Positions 36,953 to 46,493 of a stretch of 64,000 bases of DNA are shown here, one piece after another. Source of the stretch: Coniferiporia sulphurascens. Its lineage: Eukaryota; Basidiomycota; Agaricomycetes; Hymenochaetales; Hymenochaetaceae. The position numbers and the translations under genes are program-made. Numbering within the stretch: position 1 is the first letter of the stretch; every line of letters begins with the position of its first letter. Below the pieces are notes generated by a model that was not told the DNA's origin, did no database searches, and was given only the letters and a program-made list of their open reading frames with translations. Where the stretch lies: NCBI GenBank assembly GCA_002794785.1, contig NBBA01000022.1, positions 124,001-188,000 of the forward strand. The letters are read 5' to 3'.

Positions 36953-39226
36953 ATGCGCCTTCTAGGCGCGCCGTCCTTCCTCGCCTTGCGCCGTCGTGGA
37001 CGCACGACCGTGTTCTGCATTGTATTGCTAGTCATTGTCGCGCTCACGCTCTTCAGCGGACACAGCTCCCCATCCACATATCTTTCCAGGCCCAGCAGCG
37101 TGCGTGACGAGCACGACAGACTGTCCAGATACCTCGAGGTCGTCACCGCATGGCAGAAACCCAAGCCGACCCAGGACGCCCCTGATGCTCACCCTACGGC
37201 GGCGGAGACCGATATAGACCTGTTGCCCGAAATCCCATCGACCCTTCAGACCGAGGATGACGAGCTTGACTTCGACGAGAATGGCGCCCTTGATGACTTG
37301 TTTGAGGATCACTCAGGCGGCGCTTTGCCGCCCCATGACTGGCGGAGGGATGGACTCCTGACCGTCAACCCAGACGGTGCTCATCCAATATACGAGCTCG
37401 TCAGACATGCAGAGCTGCGCTGGGAGGCAAAGCAGCGCCGGGCGAGCAAGACGCTTCGCGAGGCTGTCAGGGAGTACAGACGTCGTTACAAGCGTCTGCC
37501 GCCGAAAGGGTTTGATCACTGGTGAGACGGCGCACTTCTCGTTTTTGCAACTGCATCCGCTCACCTCTTGATAAGGTGGGATTACGTCCAGAAACATAAC
37601 GTCCAACTGCCAGACGAGTACGACCAGATTTACCGAGACCTCGAGCCGTACTGGGGCATCCACCCACGCGACCTGCGCGCCGCTCAGGCAGAATGGGAAG
37701 CGCACCCTGACAGCTATACGATTGGCAAGATCAGCGAGGACAGCATCGTGACCGTGTTGAACATGTCCATACCGGAGGAGCGCAGGGCAGACTTTCTAAA
37801 CTGGGGAGCAAAGCCTCAGATGGACTCACTAAACGAAGTTTACAAGTTTATTCCTGCGTTTCGGGCGACGTTCAGCCCGCACGATAGTCCCAATCAATTT
37901 GCGGACTGGACGTGGAGGGATGCAGCCGTAAAGGCGGCGAAGGAGAACGTTTGTAGGTGGCACACCGCTCGTTTTTACACACAACTGACGACGTCTGGTA
38001 GATATTACGCCCGAGGAATTGCCACCTATAGACAGGCTGGGTTGGTCTGCGGGTTGTCCGCATGACTCGCCCCTCTACCTTAACCCACCCAAAATCGGCG
38101 AGGAACCCACTCCGCAAACGTCGAAGACTTTCATTCACGATCATCGTGCAACAATGGACCCATGCTACCACCCGCAACATGTCGTAACCCACGGCAGCTT
38201 TCTATTTTTAGACGTTGACCCCGTCCCAAGTCGCTTCACCGCCCCGCAGTTCAGTAATTGTGCAACCTCGCTGCATATAGACATCCGCGCAACCTCGATG
38301 TTCCAATCCTCCGAGTTCGTAGAGGACGACCCGAAGTGGGAAGACAAGGAAGACGATCGTCTGCTCTGGCGGGGAAACCCAACCGGGATGTGGCATCGCG
38401 ACGGCTTGAGCTGGCGCGCAAGCCAGCGTGTGCGCCTCGTGAATCTCACCGGACCAGTCTCGCCGGACGACCCTGCCGCTAAAACTGATCCTGACTATCT
38501 GTACACGTACTACCTAAGGCCAGGCAGGCCTGCCAGCAGCCCCGTCGGCGATCCCGTCCAGCGTGACCGGCAAAGCCTGAACGACGCGCTCGTGGACATC
38601 GGCTTCGCAGGCGACATCATGGACTGCGAATCGCCTGTGTGCGAGGTAATGCAGCAGGAGCTCACGTGGAAATCGTACATGGATACAAGCCCGCGAGGCG
38701 CAGGGCGCTACAAGTACCACATCGACGTCGACGGAAATGGTTGGAGCTCACGTTGTGAGTGCATACACTCACTTGTTTATCTGACTCCTCAAGCAACCTA
38801 ATCTTCCCCTTTCCAGTCCGGCGGTTGATGAGCACACACTCGCTCGTCTTCAAAGCGACAGTGTTCCCCGAGTGGTGGACAGACCGCGTGCAGGCGTGGG
38901 TGCACTACGTGCCCGTGCAGATCGACTACTCGGATCTGTTCGATACGCTCGTGTTCTTCGGCGGCGACATGAGCGGGGAGGGCGCACACGAAGAAATGGC
39001 GCGCAAGATCGCGTACGCGGGCAGGGACTGGGTGGCTCGCTACTGGCGGAAGGAGGATGTCACTGCGTATATGTTCAGGTCCGTGTTACTGCTTTGTCTT
39101 TTTCTTCTATAAGTTATCTTTTTAAGAGAGGTCACTGATTCATTCAAAAGGTTGTGGCTTGAGTATGCGCGTGTCATGAGCCTGGATCGGGATAGCATGG
39201 CATACCACCTGCCACGGCAAGGCTAA
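36953..39226 (+). CDS. CAP10-type glycosyltransferase (GT90)
   Basis: A probable Golgi xylosyl- or glucosyltransferase of the Cap10/GT90 family, 678 residues. Five exons: 36953-37521, 37576-37952, 38002-38754, 38817-39078 and 39151-39226 (2037 nt). It is a type II membrane protein: a short basic tail (LRRRGR), then an anchor (TTVFCIVLLVIVALTLF), then a disordered acidic stem. The region before the catalytic domain has GFDHWWDYVQKHNVQLPDEY, typical of this family. The catalytic part includes CPHDSPLY, WRGNPTGMWHRDG, WKSYMDTSPRGAGRYKYHID and the conserved VDGNGWSSRFRRLMSTHSLV. Next come PEWWTDRVQAWVHYVPVQID and a C-terminal YARVMSLDRDSM. It is intact and of usual length. In yeasts, Cap10 acts in capsule or glycan xylosylation; the acceptor here is unknown. 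Confidence 0.93.
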
Positions 39227-40164
39227 CTGAATTACCCCCGTCCAGCTACCGACCCCGTTTTATTCATTCATCTCCATACATACTTGCAATATATACTTTC
39301 CGCACATGCATCATCTCTCCCAGCGTACACATCACCACCTCCTGTTGTTCTCACTTGGACGGGCTTATGATAATTGGCGGTTTATTGGAATACTACCCTG
39401 TAACAACTCGCACGCATTAGCTTCTAACAGACAGTGCCACACCAACAAGGTTGAACGCTCTGTACTCGATCTGATTTCTATGATCTAATTTCGACACGGA
39501 AGCGTTTGTGGTGATGATACCCCGATCCCACAGGAACAATAGTTGGAGCCAGTAAGAATGTTGGAGCTTGGATCAATAGAGTAGAACTCCCTCATAATGC
39601 ATGAACGCTACGTTATCTTGATGTTCTCATACGTATACATGTGGTTTGGCCCCACCTGTTAGTGAAGGCTCCTCGCTTCTAAGTCGTGCGAGAATTGTTC
39701 CGAGTTATACAGAAGTATGTTCATTTTTAAATGTGCGCAGGCTGGGATCAATTCCTCTCTTCGCGATTTAAAGCTTATGTGTGCGGAAGGGAGGGGCGTT
39801 GGCCCTCTGTAGGATAGTGGACAGTACAACTTGAAACAGGGCGCAGCCCCTATTGCTATACTAATCTCGCTCACCACGGCGTTCCTATGTCTGTCATATT
39901 ACCACTGGTATTGTCTGGCGAGAAGGCCACAGGCGTCTGCTATCAGGGAGTCCACCAATCCAAGCCCGCTACAGAGGACAGAAACGCCCTTAATTGAGTA
40001 TAGATAATCAAGTGATTTCTTCGCTTCCGTAGATGTGTACGATTGTGCGTCTGTCCTAACCATGCTTGCTGAAATAGCGAGGACAAACGACTACTGTTGC
40101 TGGTCTCCTGAAACCCGATACCTTTCCCTCCACTTCGTGCCCACTAGTCTCTGTCCAGGTCCGG
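39227..40164. other. Intergenic region after the GT90 gene
   Basis: No gene is supported. It ends where similarity to the first decayed reductase copy begins. Confidence 0.5.
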
Positions 40165-41010
40165 ACTAGAAGCTCAAGCTGCATATTGTCCGAGGTGACC
40201 GGTAGCACGGGATACTTTGGTTGGCACATCCTGCAAGAGGCATTCGATGCGGGTTATCCCGTTAGCATGTGAGCTCCCGCCAGAGTTGGGTTGAGGCAGA
40301 CCTAAGAAAGTCATTTCGCGGTATCTCCAGGACGGTACAATTTGAAAATGCGGGTGCTGCCAGACAGCCGTATAGCGAGAGAAAGTCGACATCCTGTCTG
40401 TTGTCAAGCATGTTCGAACTCCATAGGCAGCCACGTTAAGTTGACTTCCTTCAATTCAGACGTTGAGGCGGTCATCTACGTCGCGTCTCCGGTAGCCAGC
40501 CCTCAGGATATACAGGGTCCCCAGGCCAACGTGGGTAATTCAAGATGGTCTTCTAATCATCCGTATAAGCCTCACACGATGCATCCGCGAAAGTCCCTCA
40601 GCCAAAGCAGTAGCAAACATTGTTAGTCGGGCAGTCGCAGCAGGCATGGAGAGAATAGTTGCAGCACCCGCCTACTTTGTCTTCGACAATCGGCGTGAGT
40701 GAAAACGAAAAAAAAAAATTCGAATCTGGGTGGACTGAATGTTGTTAGCTTGCTTATAGGCTGGAAGCCAGTAAGGACGGGGCATAGGACTGTGGGTAAG
40801 CTGCGGGGCGAATGCGTCCCCAGAGCGGGGGAATGCGGAAGTTCGTGGATGAACATCATGAGATGGATCTCGCGCCCACCGCCCTCATTGCTGGGCAACG
40901 GTCTCGTTAAGCCGCTGTATTTGTACGAGTCATTCGTGCATGATATAATGCTAACGAAAAGCGAGCTGTATTTGGCCTCGATGCCTAGCGTGTCCTGCTC
41001 GTACGTACTG
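40165..41010 (+). pseudogene. Decayed NAD-dependent epimerase/reductase, copy 1
   Basis: Fragments of an extended short-chain dehydrogenase (dihydroflavonol reductase/epimerase type) appear in order but in shifting frames. A nucleotide-binding start, LSEVTGSTGYFGWHILQEAF with DAGYPV, is at about 40183. DVEAVIYVASPVASPQD is at about 40460 and AKAVANIVSRAVAAGMERIV at about 40605. The last 200 bp (about 40800-41000) match copy 2 at the DNA level (CTGCGGGGCGAA; AAGCCGCTGTA). There is no start-to-stop frame even allowing introns, so it is probably dead. A badly spliced but live gene is less likely. Confidence 0.6.
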
Positions 41011-41264
41011 TAGCACCGAGTTGAAGTTGGACTTGAGGGATGGTGACGGAAATTGGATCGCAGATCTTTATCTGTAGTTTATATTTATTACATCAGCGCG
41101 CCCATTCTTATCTCTGGGAAATTGAAATTAATATAATGACAGGGCCAGCTGCGCTGGCAGGGCCCGATACCTTTGTTAGGGACAATATTAATGAATCCAA
41201 TCTTCTAATAAAATTTGTTACATTTCAAATCGAGGATGGGCTTATATAACAAATAACCTAGTGG

Positions 41265-42970
41265 CCAACGAAGATAACAAGCATGTAATCAATGACATGT
41301 TTGCACAGGAAAGTGTAAGTCCATGGAATAGGAAAAAGACAAAACTTACTACTAGTATTATTCAATGTACTATTGTTTTCAACGAGTGTTGGCCTGCCTG
41401 CAAAACCGGCAATCTGGTAGCCAATGGCCATAGTCCCACCAGCTCATGATGGACGCTGTCTCCGGAGTATTCTGCCTAAGGTAGTAGTACGCCTCGCGGT
41501 AATCATCGATGATGTGCTTCGATCCATCGGGATTGTTCAAGGAAAGTACAGCGGACGATGACAAGTATGCATCGGCAATAGCCCACGTACAATATAGAAC
41601 AAATGTATAGAGCATCATAAGCGCATTCATGATCACAACCAAGTGTGTGTTGAGGCCAAAAATGCGCCTCTGTGTGTCTCCCTTGCCCGGGAGGAGGTTT
41701 GTTGAAGTTCGAGCTCGATGCCGAGACGGCGTCGGAGTTTGAATAATTTTTCGTAGTATTTTTCCTGTTGTATGCGCGCTCGGTTTCCCTCGCGCGATTA
41801 TCTACTGGTTAAACGATATACTTGGATACGGAGTGCATTCGCTCGCGCCGCGAATTGCTGAATTCCAACAAGGTTTGCGGGTTTGAACGAAAAAAAGGTA
41901 GCCAGACGAGGATGCCAACACATTTCAGACTTATTGATCTTTTTGGACGGAGTAGTGGGGTAACGACCGACGACTCGCCGGAATCAGCGACAGACTCTTC
42001 GTCTCCTCCTCAGATACCTCACTATCCGGGTCAACGGGGTCCATGTACCGTTCGAGTAAACTCGAAAGTGCGACTGCGGCAGTGACACATACACAGGGCG
42101 TGAGTGTGAGCACAAGCCTAACCATGACGCCAGCGAAGTATCTTGCCACGAGTGCGTAAATTATCACAAAAACATGTTCATCACGCAATTCGTTAAAGCA
42201 GAGATAAACACCTGCGGGGAAGAGTACGATAAGGAAGTGCAAACCCATGAGGAACGACGGCCAGGCAGTCGGCTGGTGCTCTGACACGGAGGCAATGATA
42301 GGAATGTATTTCTTCGCATAGCCTGTGTCCTATAGGGAGTAGAAGCGACCTGTCCAAGGTGCAATCAATCTGTTCATAGTAAGGGCGCCGAAAACCAACG
42401 CGCCGGCTACGCCGAGCACAACGACAGACACGCGGAGTAATGCCTGGAACTGTTTCGAGGAGATGTGCGAGCGGACGAGATCCGTGAAAGCGACAAGCTG
42501 AAGGAGGCCGAAGACCCATAGCGCGGCCATATGCTCACTTGTGCGGACAATGAAAGGCACTTGCATACTCGTAAGAGTACCAACGACATACCAAGAGGAA
42601 TAGGCCACGTAGTAGAGGCGATTAGAGTAGCGGCCCATGAGCAGGAGAACTAACGAGAGTAAAGGAATCATGTTGGAAAAGAATGCATAGCCTCCCCAAG
42701 CAGCTACCTGTAGAAGTAGAAGAGAGCAGCGCCCGTTCCAAGAATGCGCTCCCTTGCTTAAGAGTTTGATCCACCCACAAAAAGAATGTGAACATGAGGA
42801 AGAGGATGGCGATCGCTTCGTTGTTATACAAAGCCATGACCGAGTACAAATTATAACCGGGAGCGATACCGGTGAAACTTGAAACAGCACTCCCGTCTCC
42901 TTTGTGAACATATATGTTGACCATGCTGTTAGAGCCCTGAAACCTGGAGCGGGCACCACGCAAAGGACAG
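41265..42970 (-). pseudogene. Truncated, disabled STT3 (oligosaccharyltransferase catalytic subunit) copy
   Basis: STT3 transfers the N-glycan to Asn in the ER. This copy starts mid-protein at APGFRALTAWSTYMFTKE (about 42950) and runs through TGIAPGY, NNEAIAI, MGRYSNRLYYVAYSSWY and VRTSEHMAAL. It continues with LLQLVAFTDLVRSHISSKQF, IAPWTGRFYSL, SEHQPTAWPSF, the helix LHFLIVLFPAGVYLCF, IIDDYREAYYYLRQNTPE and the catalytic WWDY. A TAG at 42330-42332 replaces the Trp of SLWDTGYAKK. A 7-bp insertion at about 41420-41430 shifts the frame just after WWDY. Homology (AGRPTLVENN, IDYMLVIF) continues in the new frame to about 41265. Several other small frameshifts and gaps occur. The first quarter and the C-terminus are missing. 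Confidence 0.85.
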
Positions 42971-42979
42971 CATACCAGA

Positions 42980-43122
42980 GAGCCATCCTTGTGACGTAAA
43001 AGTGTACAGTCAACTGGGAGGGAAAAAGGCGAGGCAGAATTTTTGGAGGACTGAGGAGCCATCTCACGTAAAAGTGTACAGTCATCCAGAGGGGGGTGGG
43101 GAGAGGTTTTTTTGGAGTCACG
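42980..43122. repeat. Imperfect tandem repeat (two copies of about 70-77 bp)
   Basis: Each unit holds AGCCATC, then ACGTAAAAGTGTACAGTCA, then a G-rich run and TTTTTGGAG. The units begin at about 42980 and 43057. The pair lies at the 5' breakpoint of the STT3 fragment. Confidence 0.7.
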
Positions 43123-43969
43123 TAATTTCGCACTAGTCATGATCATAAAAGGAAATTTTTGAAACCATGCTTTACCAGAAAAGGGAAGAAATGGACCCAG
43201 TAGAGCGGAAAGGAGACGAACGGCAGCGCGGCATTCCATATAAAGCGACATTTTTCCAAATAAAGTATAAGTGCGATGGTCGGGACGTATGTAATTTCTT
43301 ATTAAGCATGCAGATTTCCCTGAGCTGTGGCACGACAGAACCCTCAACCTAAAGGTATCGGGAATTGTGGCTTGGGGCTCAATTTTGATGCCAATACGTC
43401 TGCGCTAGTGATAATCTGAACCCATAGGAACACATTATACTCTAGACTAAATTTTTTGAGAAGAATATAGGAACTCGAATCAATCTAATTGTACGATCTT
43501 GCAATCTAAAGCTCACGCATCGACCCATCGTGGAATAACAGACATTTAAGACAACCCGCAACCCTCACTGCCATACTAATTCACTCATCAAGTTTCCCAG
43601 GTCGGTCCATACCGCTGTTGGCCGGCGCAAAGGCTGCCAGCGCACACCAGCTTCCATCAGATTCTATCGCCCATACATACGAAGAATGGCAGAGGGGTTT
43701 TCGATTGAATACAATCGAGCAAGCGTAGCATATAAGTGACTTCCATGTATTTGCCTGGATTTGCATTCGTATCTGTGTTCGCCCTTGATTCCGAACTGCA
43801 GAAAAATAATGAGTATAAAAGGCCACTCTTACCGGCCTCATTCTCGAGTGTTGATCTCCCGCTTCAGCAATCGCGCATATAGCCAGCATTATTCCTAGGG
43901 TTTGATCCTGGACACATGATGAGCCTCTCCCTCCAGTTCCTGCGCGTTAATTTCATCATAAATGACTTC
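43123..43969. other. Interval between the STT3 relic and reductase copy 2
   Basis: No supported gene. Frames are short and unsupported. Confidence 0.45.
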
Positions 43970-44930
43970 CACAATGACTCAAGTTGTGTATTATCCAAGA
44001 TTACTGGGGCCACGGGGCTAGCACATTCTGTGACAGACAATCGAGGAGGAGTATCGCACCAAAATGTGACTCCAGCGAGAAGCTGAAAGCACGGGTATGA
44101 AAATTAATTATGCGGTTCCTCCAGAACAGCATAGATCGACGTTGCCAGACAGCTGCATGGCAATTAAGTCGAAATTGTGGTCGTCGAGGACATTATTGAG
44201 GTGAATTCACGGAAGCGCTCAAAGGTGTGTTCGTTCGTCTAGAGCGTCCAGTAGCTACCGTTTTCTTCCCCTTATATGCTGGAACGCTTATCCACGTTGC
44301 GGCTCCGACTGTCGATCGGTAGGATCCACAGGGTATGCTCAGCGTGAGCACTTCGGTTTAATCGCCAGGCTTCTATGTCTCACGCGTTGTCGCGGAAGTC
44401 CGCGGTCAATGGGGCATGGGGCTATGAACACTGTGCACTGGGCAGCCGTCGCGGGCTTGAAGCGGATGGTCATGACCGGCGCGCTGGGGGCTGTGAACGA
44501 TCAAGATGGCAGAGTACTCACTAATATTGTCTTTACCGATTAACGTAAGTAGACATAAGGAGACCATCACTTCGTGTGGGTTCACTGCGGGGCGAAGGCA
44601 ATTCCAAAGCGGAAGGTCTGGATGTTTGCGAGGTGGATATCATGATCAGTGCGTTATCCTTATCGCGACCATAAGGGGATTGCCTTGGCAAATAATTCGT
44701 TTCTAAAAGTCAAGCCGCTGTACTCGTACGGTGTACGCGACGCAGCGCGCGCACACGTGCTTGCGACCACGGGCGTGGGACGTAAGCGAATTGTGATCGG
44801 GGACTCAAACTGGTCGGCGAGACGCGGTGCTGCTACTGACGCGCACGGGAGGTGTTGGGCTTTGAGGAGTTCATTCCATGGGGAGATAGACAAGATGAAG
44901 AGGAGCTGAGAATACTAATATTAATGGGGA
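43970..44930 (+). pseudogene. Decayed NAD-dependent epimerase/reductase, copy 2
   Basis: Fragments parallel copy 1 in the same order and strand. LSKITGATGLAHS is at about 43995 and GTLIHVAAPTVDR at about 44285. HWAAVAGLKRMVMTGALGAV is at about 44440 and VRDAARAHVLATTGVGRKRI at about 44735. DNA similarity to copy 1 is seen around the binding motif (TCAAG, CACGGG), in CCAGACAGC, in CTGCGGGGCGAA and in AAGCCGCTGTA. The frames are broken by stops and shifts. The last part is the best preserved. It is probably a pseudogene, though a rapidly evolving gene with many introns cannot be fully excluded. Confidence 0.6.
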
Positions 44931-45219
44931 CGGCGTGCTCGCAGGAGCAATGCAATGTCACAGGTTTACTTAATCGCGTTAGTCGCTGTCACGCCGACTG
45001 CGGCACTCATCACCATGACCTCACGGTAGACTATTTTAGGCCCGCAGTATATATACTCGAGGCTCCCCCGTTTCCACCGGCCCCAGTCACCCATCCTCCC
45101 GCTCCTTCCATTCTTACCTGTTTGAAATTCTGAATAGTGAGCAATCCCCCAATCCCTCCCTGTCTGTCGTCGGAAAGCGAGTCGTGTTGACCTTGTCGTT
45201 GTCCAGACTGAATATCCCA

Positions 45220-46119
45220 ATGGACGCTTCAAACTCTCCCATTGCCAAGCCCGCTCGCGCCGCTGTTGCACAGCAGCCTACCGGCGCGATGCAGATGTGT
45301 GCGTTGCATCCCTGTTATTCTCTGTGCCTCCTTTTTCTCGTTGCTGACTGCATGTTTCCTTTATGACCTCTTTTAATTGCACGTCGCCCCTCGTTTTGTT
45401 GCCTCTCCACAAACTGGACTGCGTCGCCGTATCTCCTCGCGGCATCCCTTCTTGTTGACGATCATCCGTCTCCCGCTCCGCTGCCTCGCACGCGTTGCTT
45501 CTCTCCGGCCTTTTTCGGCCAAATTTGATTCATATGTCTAGCTCCGACATCAGCCCCCGCTGCAAGCCGTCAGGAACAATCCGGAAAGCACAAGGCTATG
45601 CGCATTCGCGGTGGAGGTGCATCCAAGGTGAGCTCCCTATGTCCATCCTTATCCTCCCCCAAATCCGCCACCACGCGAATCGGACATGCGCGTGTGGTCG
45701 CCTCGCGTATGCTATTTTTGGGATCGCTTGGCGCCGGGGTATGGAATCTCCTTGGCTGCCGATCCGTTTTAGCTCTGGCGTATACCCTCTTCCGGATTAG
45801 TCGCGCTAACCTTTCTGATCAGGACTGTTTCCTGGGGTTGATTGAGTGCTTCCTGTGCTTCGGTGCGTTTTTCTTCCCGCTCTCGCTTTTCCTGTCGGCT
45901 GACCCCAATATTCACTCGCATCATTTCAGAATGCTGCAAGGTGAGAACCCGCGTGCGAATTTGTACCCTGAAAGGCTGACTGTTTATACCCTTTACCCAG
46001 GACTGCTGCGAGTGCTGTGCGGCCATAGTTTGTACGTCTGACCGTGGCTGTCCATCACTGGAAGTGCTAACTTCTTCTCAGGTTGCCCGTGCGAGACGGT
46101 CGAGTCTTGCTGCTGCTAG
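45220..46119 (+). CDS. Small Cys-rich protein (CYSTM-like) with microexons
   Basis: A 94-residue protein with 14 cysteines in its last 40 residues. Six exons: 45220-45298, 45542-45627, 45823-45862, 45930-45940, 46001-46031 and 46082-46119. They sum to 285 nt and every phase agrees. The N-terminal half is Ala/Pro/Ser-rich. It is followed by MRIRGGGASK and then DCFLGLIECFLCF, ECCKDCCECC and VCCPCETVESCCC. Runs of Cys next to a short hydrophobic segment suggest membrane attachment, perhaps by palmitoylation, as in CYSTM proteins; that is inference. The fourth exon is only 11 nt. I recall similar proteins in other basidiomycetes but no function. Confidence 0.78.
45930..45940 (+). other. 11-nt microexon
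   Basis: Between an acceptor (TTTCAG) and a donor (GTGAGA). It contributes the end of a Glu codon plus Cys-Cys-Lys. Skipping it would shift the frame. Confidence 0.7.
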
Positions 46120-46493
46120 ATGTGCCCGTCTACCTGAGCTAATTCGGACTGCTTCTTTTCGTCGAACCTGACTAAACGTTATCCGGATATTTTTGTTTTA
46201 TTTGTTATCGCTTTCTGATCCGTGCGTATGAAAGTGTACAAATTTTCGAGTGCTTCGATGATGTCTGTACTGTATTAGCCTGCATGCAATGCATTTTTTC
46301 CCGGTTAAAAGAAGCATTTATAGAATGAGGATCAATAAAAAGGGTAAATGAACAAAAGGGTAAATGAACCTAGGGAAGCGCGTACATCCTGCTACAACAT
46401 TTTGTTATCGACTGCGACCTCACCACAATGCAAGGTTGCTCGATTCGGCTTTCGTCGACGCGGTTCGGAACCCGCCCGCCACTAACTGCCGCC
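46120..46493. other. Convergent 3' intergenic region
   Basis: Separates the Cys-rich gene from the end of KRE33. AT-rich at 46200-46380; no gene is seen. Confidence 0.5.
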
